64,000 nucleotides of DNA from the NCBI GenBank assembly GCA_009699245.1, contig WLOQ01000002.1:1-64000 (forward strand). The letters run 5' to 3'. The notes beneath the pieces were generated by a model that saw only the letters and a program-made list of their open reading frames with translations, was not told where the DNA came from and did not search any database. How positions within the stretch are numbered: position 1 is the stretch's first letter; each line of letters opens with the position of its first letter. This document shows, one piece after another, positions 25,921 through 34,684 of this stretch. A program made the position numbers and the translations under genes. The stretch is from Actinomycetota bacterium (GTDB lineage Bacteria; Actinomycetota; Thermoleophilia; Solirubrobacterales; Solirubrobacteraceae).

Positions 25921-27063
25921 TCAGGCGCCGTTGCGCGGCGCGGCGGAGGCGGCCGGGAGGACCGAGACGGGGCCGCTGAGCCGCACGCGAAGGCGGTCGC
26001 CGGGGTGCCACGCGGGGAAGCCCATGCAGCGGCTGCGCACGCGCAGTCCATCGCCGAGTTCGAGCGTCACGAGCTGGTCGTGGCCGAAGAACGTGCGCTC
26101 GACCACGACGGCGCCCTGGCCGCCCTCGTCGCGGCCGAGACCGACCGTGAGCGACTCGGGCCGCACGAGCACATCGACCGGACCCTCAACACCTTCCGGC
26201 ACCGGAACGCGGCCGAGAGCGCAGGTGGCGTGGCCCGCGATGGCCTCGCCGGGAAGCACGTCGACGTCGCCGAGGAACTCCGCCGCCCAGCGGGTCGCGG
26301 GCGAGCCGTAGACCTCCTCCGGCGTCCCGTCCTGCTCGATGCGCCCCGCGCGCATCACGTAGACGCGGTCGGCGATGCTCAGCGCCTCCTCCTGATCGTG
26401 CGTGACGATGAGGACCGTGACGCCCGCGGCGCGCAGGATGGCCCGCACGTCGGCGCGCACGCGCTCGCGCAGCGCCGCGTCGAGGTTCGAGAACGGCTCG
26501 TCGAGCAGGATCAGCGCGGGCGTCGGGGCCAGCGCGCGGGCGAGCGCGACGCGCTGCTGCTGCCCGCCGGAGAGTTCGTGGGGACGACGATCGCCGAGGC
26601 CGCCGAGGCCCACGAGGTCGAGGACCTCGGCGACGCGCGCAGCGTCGGGTCGGCGTCCGAGGGCGTAGCCGACGTTCGCCGCGACGTCGAGGTGCGGGAA
26701 GAGCGCGTAGTCCTGGAAGACCATGCCGATCCGGCGGCGTTCCGGCGGCGTGAAGCCGCGATCGCCCGCGACGGACTCGCCGCCGACGCGAATCTCGCCC
26801 GCATCCGGGTGCTCGAAGCCCGCGAGCAGGCGCAGGAGCGTCGTCTTGCCGCACCCGCTCGGGCCGAGCAGCGCGCCGATCTCACCCTCGCCGAGGCGCA
26901 GGTCGACGCCGTCCACGGCGCGCACGGCGCCGAACGCCTTGTGCACTCCCTGGCAGGACACCACGACCCGGCGCGCGCCCTCGCCGGAGAGCGCGCAACC
27001 CGCGACCTGTGCGGCGATGCGATCCATCGACGACATCGTGACAGCCTCGCGCTCGGGATTCAT
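25921..27063 (-). CDS. Fe(3+) ABC transporter ATP-binding protein
   Basis: A 380-residue ABC ATPase. Walker A GPSGCGKTT, Q-loop VFQDYALFPH, signature LSGGQQQR, Walker B LILLDEP and switch His (VTHDQEEAL) are complete, followed by a TOBE-type C-terminal domain (VDVLVRPESLTVGL, RTFFGHDQLVTLEL). The FbpC/FutC branch is indicated by the partner genes. ATG 27063 overlaps the permease stop by 1 nt (TGATG); Met 10 or 13 codons in are alternatives, since the first 30 residues are atypical. Confidence 0.9.
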   Translation of the reverse strand: MNPEREAVTMSSMDRIAAQVAGCALSGEGARRVVVSCQGVHKAFGAVRAVDGVDLRLGEGEIGALLGPSGCGKTTLLRLLAGFEHPDAGEIRVGGESVAGDRGFTPPERRRIGMVFQDYALFPHLDVAANVGYALGRRPDAARVAEVLDLVGLGGLGDRRPHELSGGQQQRVALARALAPTPALILLDEPFSNLDAALRERVRADVRAILRAAGVTVLIVTHDQEEALSIADRVYVMRAGRIEQDGTPEEVYGSPATRWAAEFLGDVDVLPGEAIAGHATCALGRVPVPEGVEGPVDVLVRPESLTVGLGRDEGGQGAVVVERTFFGHDQLVTLELGDGLRVRSRCMGFPAWHPGDRLRVRLSGPVSVLPAASAAPRNGA

Positions 27064-28676
27064 CAACGGTCCTTCCCGACCAGCAGCCATAGCGGCGGCG
27101 CGGAGACCGCCAGGAGGACGAGCGCAGGGATCGCGGCGGCCTCGAAGTAGGAGCGCGTGGACTCCTGCCAGATGACGAGCGGCAGGGTGTCGAAGCCGAT
27201 CGGGGAGAGCAGCACGACGGCCGGCAGCTCCTTGATGGCCGCCAGGAAGATGAGCGCTGCGCCGGCCAGGATCCCGGAGCGCGCGAGCGGCAGCGTGATG
27301 CCCATCGCGACGGCGAGCGGCGAGCGGCCCGCACCGCGCGCCGCCTCCTCAAGTCGCGGCGAGATCTGCAGGAACGCGGAGCGCGAAGACCCCACGGCGA
27401 GCGGCGCGAGCAGGATCACGAGCGCGAAGACGAGCATCGCGAGCGACTGGTAGAGGGCCGGCACGACGCGGATCCCGAAGAAGACGAGCGCGAGCGCGAC
27501 GACGATGCCCGGCAGCGCGTAGCCGGTGGTCGTCGCAGCGCCGAGTAGGCCGGTCCGCCGGCCGGGATGACGGGCGCCGAGCCACGCGATGGGCAGGGCC
27601 GCTGCCGTCCCGAACGCCGCGGCGAGCGCCGCGAGGAGCAGGGAGTTGCCGGTCGCCGTGAGCACCTCGCTCGACGCGACGCTGCCCGCGACGCTGCGGC
27701 CCGACCAGAGGAAGAGCATCGCGACAGGCAGGATGAAGGCGAGCAGCGCGACGAACCCGCAGAAGCCGAGCGCGGGCCAGCGCCAGCGTCCGAGCGGCAC
27801 CACCCGCGCGCGCCGCGCCGTGCCCGGTGCGCTGCGGAAGTACGTGCGCCCGCGCCGCGCACGCGACTCGGCCAGGAGCAGCCCGACCATGACGAAGACG
27901 AGCAGCGCGGCGAGCGCGGCGGCGCCGGTGCGATCGAAGCTCGAGCGGTACGACTGGTAGATCACGCGAGTGAAAGAGTCGAAGCGCAGGATCGAGACCG
28001 CGCCGAAGTCCGACAGCGCGTAGAGCGACGCGAGCAGCGCGCCGGCGCCCACGGCAGGCACGAGCTGCGGCAGGACCACCGTCCGCGCGACCGCCCACTC
28101 GGACCGCCCCATTCCACGGGCGGCGTCCTCGAGCACCGGGTCCATCCGCGAGAGCGCCGCACGCAGCGGCAGCAGGACGAGCGGGTAGGTGAAGAGCGTG
28201 AGCACGAACCACGCGCCGCCGAACCCGTAGATGCTCGGCAGGCGCTCCACGCCGATCGGCGAGAGGATCCCCTGGAGCTCGCCGCGCGGGCCGAGCGCCG
28301 AGACGAGCAGATAGGCCCCGATGTAGCTCGGAATCACCAGCGGGAGCGTCGCGAGCACCGTCCAGAGGCGGCGCAGCGGCAGGTCGGTGCGGCTCGTCAG
28401 CCAGGCGAGCGGAAGCGCGAGCGCTGTCGCCCCTGCGCCGACGGCGACCGCGAACGCCGTGCTGCGCACGAGCAGCGCGAGGGTCGACGAGCGCCAGACG
28501 GCATCCCACGCCGCCGTCGGCTCATCGAGCACGACGATCGCGAGATATCCGATGGGGATCGCACACGCGGCGGCGACCACGATCGCCGCCGCGAGCACGC
28601 CGAGCGGCGGCCGACGGCCACGCTGGCGACCCGGAAGCGGCCGGGCCTCCAGCTGGCTGTCGGCGACCGCTGCCAT
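27063..28676 (-). CDS. Fe(3+) ABC transporter permease, two fused permease domains
   Basis: A 537-residue inner-membrane protein with about twelve hydrophobic helices in two homologous halves, each with the EAA-like cytoplasmic loop (EDAARGMGRSEWAVARTVVLP and EEAARGAGRSPLAVAMGITLP) that docks on the ATPase. This fused layout is that of FbpB/SfuB iron permeases. ATG 28676 excludes an Arg-rich extension. It lies 4 bp after the binding-protein stop in an fbpA-B-C operon. Confidence 0.92.
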   Translation of the reverse strand: MAAVADSQLEARPLPGRQRGRRPPLGVLAAAIVVAAACAIPIGYLAIVVLDEPTAAWDAVWRSSTLALLVRSTAFAVAVGAGATALALPLAWLTSRTDLPLRRLWTVLATLPLVIPSYIGAYLLVSALGPRGELQGILSPIGVERLPSIYGFGGAWFVLTLFTYPLVLLPLRAALSRMDPVLEDAARGMGRSEWAVARTVVLPQLVPAVGAGALLASLYALSDFGAVSILRFDSFTRVIYQSYRSSFDRTGAAALAALLVFVMVGLLLAESRARRGRTYFRSAPGTARRARVVPLGRWRWPALGFCGFVALLAFILPVAMLFLWSGRSVAGSVASSEVLTATGNSLLLAALAAAFGTAAALPIAWLGARHPGRRTGLLGAATTTGYALPGIVVALALVFFGIRVVPALYQSLAMLVFALVILLAPLAVGSSRSAFLQISPRLEEAARGAGRSPLAVAMGITLPLARSGILAGAALIFLAAIKELPAVVLLSPIGFDTLPLVIWQESTRSYFEAAAIPALVLLAVSAPPLWLLVGKDR

Positions 28677-28680
28677 TGGC

Positions 28681-29721
28681 CTACAGGACTCCGGCCTCGC
28701 GGAGGAGCTCCTGCGTGCCCTGGAGGTCCGAGAGGTCCGCCAGGTCGACCTTCGGCCGCGTGATCTCCGCGAGCGGCGGCAGCGACGGGTCCTGTGCAAT
28801 GCCGGGCATCAGCGGGTACTCGCCGACCTTCTGCGCGAAGTACTCCTGCTGCTGCTTCTCGAGCACGTACTCGGTGAACAGCTGGGCGTTCGCCTGCTGG
28901 TCCGCGCCCGTGAGAATGCCGATCCCCGAGACGTTGACGAGCGAGCCGATGTCGCCGTTCGGGAAGAAGTGCAGGTGGACGGGGTAGTCGCCCGTCACCT
29001 CGCCCTCCGTGCGGCCCTCGATGATGTAGTAGTGGTTGATCAGGCCGGCTTCGATCTCGCCGGAGTTGATCGCGTCACGGATGATCGAGTTCTTCTCGTA
29101 GGGCTGCGTGCCGTTGGCCTCCATCGCCTCGAGCCATGCCTTGGTCTTCGCCTCGCCCTCGACCTTACGCATGCCGGTGACGAACGACTGGAATGAGGCG
29201 TTGGTCGGCGCCCAGCCGATCTTGCCCTTCCAGCGGGGGTCGGTGAGGTCGAAGACCGAGGCGGGGAGGTCGGTCTCCTTGAGCTTGCGCGAGTCGTACG
29301 CGAGGACGCGCACGCGGCCGGTGACGCCGATCCAGTCGCCCTTGGTCGAGCGGAACTCGGTGGGGATCTTGTCGAGCGTCTCCTGCGGCAGCGGCTTGAG
29401 CAGGCCGGTGTCCTGGAGCGCGCCGAGTGACCCGGCGTCCTGGCTGAAGAAGAGGTCGGCGGGGCTGCGGTCGCCCTCCTCGCGGATCGTCGCTGCCAGC
29501 TCGGCGCTGTCGCCGTAGCGGACCTTGACGTCGATGTCCGGATGCGCCTTGCGGAAGCTCGCGAGCACCGGTGCGACGTACTCCTCGTCGCGGCCGGAAT
29601 AGATGGTGAGGGACGAGCCGTCCCCGGCGCTGCCGCTCTTGTCGCCAGATCCACATCCGGCGAGAAGGGCGAGCGCCGTGAGGGCGAGCAGGAGGAGTGC
29701 CAAGCTGCGGCGGAGGGTCAT
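28681..29721 (-). CDS. Fe(3+) ABC transporter substrate-binding lipoprotein
   Basis: A 346-residue lipoprotein with lipobox LALLAGC near residue 22, followed by SLTIYSGRDEEYVAPVLASF, the FutA/FbpA start for ferric-iron-binding proteins. NHYYIIEGR near residue 225 contains the pair of Tyr that coordinate Fe(3+) in this family. It captures iron outside the membrane for the two downstream gene products. A perfect TATTAGGGCGCCCTAATA palindrome begins 35 bp upstream of the start, so iron-dependent repression by a DtxR-family protein is likely. Confidence 0.93.
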   Translation of the reverse strand: MTLRRSLALLLLALTALALLAGCGSGDKSGSAGDGSSLTIYSGRDEEYVAPVLASFRKAHPDIDVKVRYGDSAELAATIREEGDRSPADLFFSQDAGSLGALQDTGLLKPLPQETLDKIPTEFRSTKGDWIGVTGRVRVLAYDSRKLKETDLPASVFDLTDPRWKGKIGWAPTNASFQSFVTGMRKVEGEAKTKAWLEAMEANGTQPYEKNSIIRDAINSGEIEAGLINHYYIIEGRTEGEVTGDYPVHLHFFPNGDIGSLVNVSGIGILTGADQQANAQLFTEYVLEKQQQEYFAQKVGEYPLMPGIAQDPSLPPLAEITRPKVDLADLSDLQGTQELLREAGVL

Positions 29722-29756
29722 GGGGGGCTGCGAGTCCTTGTGTCGAGAGGGGTCCG

Positions 29757-29774
29757 TATTAGGGCGCCCTAATA
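29757..29774. promoter_or_regulatory. DtxR/IdeR-type operator palindrome
   Basis: TATTAGGGCGCCCTAATA is a perfect 18-bp palindrome. Its half-sites, TTAGG and CCTAA, are those of DtxR/IdeR metal-responsive operators. It lies between the divergent iron-binding-protein gene (start 29721) and the aldehyde dehydrogenase gene (29860), 35 bp from the former and 85 bp from the latter, so control of the iron operon is the likelier function. No other copy is evident in the window. Confidence 0.75.
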
Positions 29775-29847
29775 GCGAGCGGCGCAGTATGGCACATATC
29801 CGATCGTAGGGGTCGGGAAAGGCCGCGACGCGCCTGCGAACGCTTGG

Positions 29848-29853
29848 TACGTT
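29848..29853 (+). promoter_or_regulatory. Probable leaderless -10 of the aldehyde dehydrogenase gene
   Basis: TACGTT ends 6 nt before ATG 29860. Confidence 0.45.
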
Positions 29854-29859
29854 GGGCAG

Positions 29860-31311
29860 ATGGCGACCATTCAGTCACTGCAGAACGTCATCGGCGGCGC
29901 GCGCGTCACCCCCAGCGGGGACGTGATCCACGAGGTGCGCAACGCGGCGACCGGCGCGACCATCGCCCACGCCGCCACCTCCACGGCAGCCGACGTCGAC
30001 GCCGCCGTCGAGGCCGCCCGGAGCGGCTTTGCGCACTGGCGCGACGCCACGCCGTCCGAGCGCAGCCTCGCCCTCCTGCGGATCGCCGATGAGCTCGAGG
30101 AGCGCGGCGAGGAGCTCGCGCGGATCGAATCGGAGAACACCGGCAAGCCGCTCGCGCTCACGATCTCTGAGGAGATCCCGCCGGCAGCCGATCAGATCCG
30201 CTTCATGGCGGCCGCCGCGCGCATCCTCGAGGGCGTCGCGAGCGGCGAGTACCTCGCGGGCCACACGTCGACGATCCGCCGCGAGCCGATCGGCGTGACC
30301 GCCGGGATCACGCCGTGGAACTACCCGTTCATGATGGCCGTCTGGAAGTTCGCCCCGGCGATCGCCGCGGGCAACGCGGTGATCCTCAAGCCTTCTGAGC
30401 ACACGCCGCTCTCGACGCTCTGGCTCGCTGAGCTCATCAACCGCCACGTGCCGGAGGGCGTCTTCAACGTCGTGCTCGGCGCCGGCGAGACCGGCGAGGC
30501 GCTCGTGCGCCACCCCGGGATTGACATGATCTCCCTGACCGGCTCGGTGCGGGCGGGCCAGGCGGTCGCCGCGACGGCCGCCACGTCGCTCAAGCGCGTC
30601 CACCTCGAGCTCGGCGGCAAGGCGCCGGTCGTCGTCTTCGACGACGCGGACCTCGCCGCAGCGGCGGAGGGCATCGCCGGCGCCGGGTACTTCAACGCCG
30701 GGCAGGACTGCACCGCGGCGACGCGCGTGATCGCGGGCCCGGGCATCTACGAGGAGCTCGTCGAGGCGCTCGGGGTCCAGGCGCAGGCGACCGTCTACGG
30801 CGACCCCGACAGCGACGACACCTTCATGGGCCCCGTCATCAGCGAGGCCCAGCGGGCCCGGGTCCAGGGCTTCCTCGACCGCACGCCCAGCCACGGGCGC
30901 ATCGTCGCCGGCGGCGGGAACGGCACGGCCGGGAGCGGCTTTGAGGACGGGTTCTGGTTCGAGCCGACCGTCGTCGCGGATCTGCGCCAGGACGACGAGC
31001 TGATCCAGGACGAGATCTTCGGCCCCGTCATCACGGTGCAGCGCTTCGCGGACGAAGCGCAGGCGCTCGCCTGGGCCAACGGCGTGCGCTACGGCCTCGC
31101 CGCGTCGGTCTGGACGAAGGACTTCGGCCGCGCGTCACGCATGGCGCGCAACCTCGACTTCGGCGCCGTGTGGATCAACACGCACATCCCGCTTGTCGCC
31201 GAGATGCCGCACGGTGGATTCAAGGCGTCCGGCTACGGCAAGGACCTCTCGAAGTACGGCTTCGAGGACTACACGCGCGTCAAGCACGTGATGGCGAACA
31301 TCGAGTCCTAA
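29860..31311 (+). CDS. Aldehyde dehydrogenase, gamma-aminobutyraldehyde dehydrogenase-like
   Basis: A 483-residue NAD(P)-dependent dehydrogenase. ITPWNYPFMMAVWK, LKPSEHTPLS, the catalytic Glu in LELGGKAP and catalytic Cys in NAGQDCTAATR are present. The C-terminal HIPLVAEMPHGGFKASGYGK followed by KYGFEDYTRVKHVM closely matches gamma-aminobutyraldehyde dehydrogenases of putrescine breakdown, the basis for the specific suggestion. No amine oxidase or transaminase is adjacent. Its TAA overlaps the stop of the convergent SDR gene (CTAA 31308-31311). Confidence 0.88.
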   Translation: MATIQSLQNVIGGARVTPSGDVIHEVRNAATGATIAHAATSTAADVDAAVEAARSGFAHWRDATPSERSLALLRIADELEERGEELARIESENTGKPLALTISEEIPPAADQIRFMAAAARILEGVASGEYLAGHTSTIRREPIGVTAGITPWNYPFMMAVWKFAPAIAAGNAVILKPSEHTPLSTLWLAELINRHVPEGVFNVVLGAGETGEALVRHPGIDMISLTGSVRAGQAVAATAATSLKRVHLELGGKAPVVVFDDADLAAAAEGIAGAGYFNAGQDCTAATRVIAGPGIYEELVEALGVQAQATVYGDPDSDDTFMGPVISEAQRARVQGFLDRTPSHGRIVAGGGNGTAGSGFEDGFWFEPTVVADLRQDDELIQDEIFGPVITVQRFADEAQALAWANGVRYGLAASVWTKDFGRASRMARNLDFGAVWINTHIPLVAEMPHGGFKASGYGKDLSKYGFEDYTRVKHVMANIES

Positions 31312-32132
31312 CGCTCTTCGGCGGGAACGGCGCCGTCGTCGGACAGGACGCCGCGCGGCGGCCACGCGCCGTCCCAGTCGTCGAGCGCGCCGTCGAGCGT
31401 GACGACCGAGCCGCTCAGGTGACAGCCGAGACCGCCGGCGAGCGCCGCGACGAGCCAGGCGTACTCGTCCATCGAGCCGAGCCGCTGGAGCGGGACACTC
31501 TGCGCCGCTCCGCGCACGACCTCCGCCGGGTACTTGCGCAGCGACTCCGTGTCGAAGCGGCCGAGCGCGATCGCGACCACGGCGATCCCGCGCGGGGCGA
31601 GCGCCCGGGCCTGCGCCCGCGTGAGCTCCTCGACCGCCGCCCGCGCCGCGCCGGTGTGCGCGAGCCCCGGATAGCCGCGATGCGGGCTCACCGTGACGTT
31701 GATGACGAGCCCGCCGCGTGAGCCGAAGCCTCGTTCGACCGCCGCGTCGACCATCGCGCGCGTGCCGTCGACGTTGAGCCGCCAGACGGCGCGCCAGCCC
31801 TTGCCCGTGATGGCCTCGGCCGGGCCGAAGTACTGGCCGCCCGCGTTGTTGAGCAGCAGGTCGATCGGGCCGTGCGCGGCGACCGCGGCGTCGACGATCG
31901 CCGCCGCGCCCGCCGGGTCGCGGATGTCCCCCGGCGCGGCGCTGCAGCGTGCGCCGACAAGCGGTGCAGCCTCCTCAAGGACCTCGATCCGGCGGCCCGC
32001 GATCGCGACGCTGGCGCCCACGGCGTGGAGCTCGATCGCCGCGCGGCGGCCGAGGTTCGTCCCGCCGCCGGTGACGAGCGCGACGCGCCCGTGCAGGAGG
32101 TCCGCACGCAGGATCTCACTGGCTGCCGCCAC
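31308..32132 (-). CDS. SDR-family protein, dienoyl-CoA-reductase-like, atypical active site
   Basis: A 274-residue SDR starting at GTG 32132. TGGGTNLGRRAA is the cofactor turn and NNAGGQYFGPAE the NNAG motif, in the style of 2,4-dienoyl-CoA reductases. The usual Ser-Tyr-Lys site is altered: AHTGAARAAVEELTRAQA has Arg where Lys is expected and Thr four residues before. The C-terminus is normal (LSGSVVTLDGALDDWDG). Catalysis is uncertain. It diverges from the sortase gene over a 24-bp gap with a shared symmetric promoter core. Confidence 0.75.
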   Translation of the reverse strand: MAAASEILRADLLHGRVALVTGGGTNLGRRAAIELHAVGASVAIAGRRIEVLEEAAPLVGARCSAAPGDIRDPAGAAAIVDAAVAAHGPIDLLLNNAGGQYFGPAEAITGKGWRAVWRLNVDGTRAMVDAAVERGFGSRGGLVINVTVSPHRGYPGLAHTGAARAAVEELTRAQARALAPRGIAVVAIALGRFDTESLRKYPAEVVRGAAQSVPLQRLGSMDEYAWLVAALAGGLGCHLSGSVVTLDGALDDWDGAWPPRGVLSDDGAVPAEER

Positions 32133-32140
32133 GGCCTCGG

Positions 32141-32150
32141 ACCCTACACT
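32141..32150. promoter_or_regulatory. Bidirectional promoter core, SDR/sortase
   Basis: ACCCTACACT contains TAGGGT on the minus strand (32146 to 32141, 8 nt from GTG 32132) and TACACT on the plus strand (32145-32150, 6 nt from ATG 32157). The two hexamers overlap by 2 bp. Confidence 0.5.
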
Positions 32151-32156
32151 CGCGCC

Positions 32157-32819
32157 ATGTCCCGCCGGACGATCGGCGCCGTCCTGGCCGTGGTGGGAGC
32201 GCTGCTCCTCGCCGATGCCGCACTGACGCTCCTCTGGCGCGAGCCGGTCAGCTGGGCGCTCCACCGCGGCGATCAGGCCCAGCTGCGCGAGCGGCTCGCG
32301 CAGGCACAGCGCGACGGCGCCCTCGCCCCGGGCGCGACGGATGCGCAGGGGCCCGCAGCGGCGATGGCGCACGCGGCCCGGCGACTCGGTCGGTCGGCGC
32401 AGCCGGGCGATCCGCTCGGGTCGATCAGCATCCCGCGCATCGGCGCGCGCTTCGTCGTCGTCGAGGGCACCGGGCGCGACGAGCTGCGCGAAGGCCCGGG
32501 CCACTACGTCCACACCGCGCTCCCCGGGGAGTCCGGGACCGTCGGGCTCGCCGGTCACCGCACGACCTACCAGCAGCCGTTCCGCAGCATCGACGCGCTC
32601 GCGCCCGGCGACCGGATCGTGGTGCGCATGCCGTACGGGCGCTTCACCTACCGCGTGACGGGCACCCGCATCGTCGCTCCGTCGCAGGTGAGCGTGCTCG
32701 CGCGGGCGTCGTCCGGGGACCAGCTCGTGCTCACCGCCTGCCATCCGCTCTTCAGCGCGCGGCAGCGGATCGTCGTGACGGCGCGCCTCACCGCGGCCGA
32801 GCCGCGGATGCGCAGCTGA
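32157..32819 (+). CDS. Class E-type sortase
   Basis: A 220-residue cysteine transpeptidase that would attach proteins to peptidoglycan. A signal-anchor helix spans about 6-26; the catalytic triad is H134 (LAGHRTTY), C195 (LTACHPLF) and an Arg at 202 or 204 (SARQRIVV). ISIPRIGARFVVVEG and GHYVHTALPGESGTVG are typical of class E/D sortases of actinobacteria. No protein with an obvious sorting signal is encoded nearby, so its substrates lie elsewhere. A hairpin follows the stop. Confidence 0.9.
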   Translation: MSRRTIGAVLAVVGALLLADAALTLLWREPVSWALHRGDQAQLRERLAQAQRDGALAPGATDAQGPAAAMAHAARRLGRSAQPGDPLGSISIPRIGARFVVVEGTGRDELREGPGHYVHTALPGESGTVGLAGHRTTYQQPFRSIDALAPGDRIVVRMPYGRFTYRVTGTRIVAPSQVSVLARASSGDQLVLTACHPLFSARQRIVVTARLTAAEPRMRS

Positions 32820-32825
32820 GCCGAC

Positions 32826-32855
32826 CCTCGCCCCCGGCCGCAGCCGAGGGCGAGG
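32826..32855. terminator. Hairpin between convergent sortase and SDR genes
   Basis: CCTCGCCC (32826-32833) pairs with GGGCGAGG (32848-32855), with an inner CGGC/GCCG stem. It lies in the 48-bp convergent gap and could terminate either transcript. Confidence 0.5.
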
Positions 32856-32867
32856 TCGCGCGGCGGA

Positions 32868-33620
32868 TCAGACGATGAACTGGCCGCCGTCGACCGGCAG
32901 CGCGGCGCCGGTCATGTAGCTGCTCTCGTCGCTGGCGAGGAAGAGGGCCGCCTGCGCGACCTCCTCCGGACGGCCGACGCGGCCGAGCGGGAACGTCTGG
33001 GCGATGGCCTCAGCACCCTCGGTGAACTGGTTCTGCGCGAGGCCGTCCGTGTACATCGGGCCCGGCATCACGACGTTGGCGCGGATGCCCTGATGGCCCC
33101 AGGTCGCCGCAACGTGGCGGGTGAGGCCGACCATGCCGGCCTTCGATGGCTGGTAGGCGCCGGAGAACGGCACATGAACGAGCGGGCCGATGACGGAAGC
33201 GACGCTGACGATCGAGCCGGCGCCCTTCTCGAGCATGCCCGGAAGCACCGCGCGGATGCCGTGGAACGTGCCGTTGAGGATGACGTCGACGACCTTGTTC
33301 CAGTTCTCGACGCTGATGTCGAGAATGTTGTCCATGTTCCAGTAGAGCGCGTTGCTCACGAGGACGTCCGGGACGCCGAGCTCGTCGTTGCAGCGCTCAA
33401 CGCCGGCCGTCCACTGGGCGACGTCGGTGACGTCGAGGTGCTGGTAGATGGCGCGCCCACCGGCGGCGTTGATGGCCGCAGCAGTGGCCTCGCCCTCGGT
33501 GTCGCGGATGTCGGCGATGAGCACCGCGGCACCCTCAGCTGCGAACAGCTCGGCGATCGAGCGGCCGAGGCCCTGTGCGCCGCCGGTCACGATCGCGACC
33601 TTGTTGTCAATACGTCCCAT
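32868..33620 (-). CDS. Short-chain dehydrogenase/reductase
   Basis: A 250-residue classical SDR with all key elements: TGGAQGLGRS cofactor turn, a D-I-R stretch after strand 2, VSNALY in place of NNAG, Ser in VSVASV, and YQPSK as the catalytic YxxxK. The C-terminus MTGAALPVDGGQFIV is canonical. ATG 33620 has GGAGA upstream. Substrate unknown. Upstream of its start TGTCT occurs three times (33623, 33637, 33654), the last within TGTCTGACA, a possible operator. Confidence 0.9.
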   Translation of the reverse strand: MGRIDNKVAIVTGGAQGLGRSIAELFAAEGAAVLIADIRDTEGEATAAAINAAGGRAIYQHLDVTDVAQWTAGVERCNDELGVPDVLVSNALYWNMDNILDISVENWNKVVDVILNGTFHGIRAVLPGMLEKGAGSIVSVASVIGPLVHVPFSGAYQPSKAGMVGLTRHVAATWGHQGIRANVVMPGPMYTDGLAQNQFTEGAEAIAQTFPLGRVGRPEEVAQAALFLASDESSYMTGAALPVDGGQFIV

Positions 33621-33700
33621 GCTGTCTCCGTTCGTGTGTCTGGGGTCCAGGATTGTCTGACAGCATGCCAGCACGCCGCCTGCGGTGCCGGATGCCGCGG

Positions 33701-34672
33701 TCAGGCGTCGTCGCGGCCGACCCGGCGCGGGTCCATGATCTCGTAGGTCGCGCGGTCGCGGCCGACCGCGGCGCGGTAGAGCGCGGCGTCGTGCTGGAAG
33801 GCGTTGGCGCCGACAATCGCCTTGTTCGGCTGCACCGTGTAGCCGGTGAGCTCGCTCACCAGGCGCGAGGCGGCTGTCAGGTGCTCAGGCGCGATGGCGG
33901 TTTCAAGGCCCAGATGGGCGCCGCGGGTGTCGATGAGCATGACGAGCTCCTCGAGCGCCGCGTTGCCGGCGCGCGCGCCGAGGCCGTTGATCGTCCCCTC
34001 GACCGCCGTGGCGCCGGCGAGCACCCCCGCAAGCGAATTGGCGACCGCGAGGCCGAGGTCGTTGTGGCAGTGCACGGCAAGCGTCACCTGCGCAAGCTGC
34101 GTGACGTCGGCCTGGAGGCGCGTGAGCAGCGCGGCGAACTCGTGCGGGACCGTGTAGCCGACGGTGTCCGGCACGCTGACGATGGCCGCGCCCTCGGCGA
34201 TCGCGACCGCGACCGTCTCGGCGAGGAACGCGGGATCAGCGCGCGTGGCGTCCATCGGGGAGAACTCGACATCCCCCGCAAGCGTGTGCGCGTGCGCGAC
34301 CGCTGCGCGGATGCGCCCGAGCGCATCTTCGCGGGTGCCGCGCAGCACGTGCGCGATCTGGACGTCGGAGACGGGTGCGTACACGGTGATCCGTGGCCGC
34401 GCAGCGTCACGCACGGCGTCCCAGGCGGCGTCGACGTCGCGCGGATGGGCACGCGCGAGCCCCTTGATCACCGGGCCGTCAACCTCGCGCGCGACGAGCC
34501 GCACGGCCTCGGCCTCCGCTTCCCCGACGACCGGGAACCCCGCCTCGATGGCGTCGACACCGAGCAGCGCGAGCCGGCGGGCGATCGCCAGGCGACCCTG
34601 TCCGTCAACCGCGACACCAGGCGACTGGAGACCGTCGCGCAGGGTGGTGTCGTAGATCTCGATGCGGCGCAT
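33701..34672 (-). CDS. 2-isopropylmalate-synthase-like enzyme lacking the regulatory domain
   Basis: A 323-residue DRE-TIM metallolyase. YDTTLRDGLQSPGV (residues 6-19) is the DRE motif, HCHNDLGLAVANSLAG carries the metal His pair, and GTINGLGARAGNAALEELVM the second signature. TVQPNKAIVGANAFQHDAA is specific to the LeuA-type connector. A normal LeuA is about 510 residues with a C-terminal LeuA-dimer domain that binds leucine; here the protein stops after YEIMDP. It may be feedback-insensitive or act on another oxo acid (homocitrate- or citramalate-type reaction). The tRNA-Trp ends 12 bp upstream. Confidence 0.85.
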   Translation of the reverse strand: MRRIEIYDTTLRDGLQSPGVAVDGQGRLAIARRLALLGVDAIEAGFPVVGEAEAEAVRLVAREVDGPVIKGLARAHPRDVDAAWDAVRDAARPRITVYAPVSDVQIAHVLRGTREDALGRIRAAVAHAHTLAGDVEFSPMDATRADPAFLAETVAVAIAEGAAIVSVPDTVGYTVPHEFAALLTRLQADVTQLAQVTLAVHCHNDLGLAVANSLAGVLAGATAVEGTINGLGARAGNAALEELVMLIDTRGAHLGLETAIAPEHLTAASRLVSELTGYTVQPNKAIVGANAFQHDAALYRAAVGRDRATYEIMDPRRVGRDDA

Positions 34673-34684
34673 GGGGGCCTTCAG

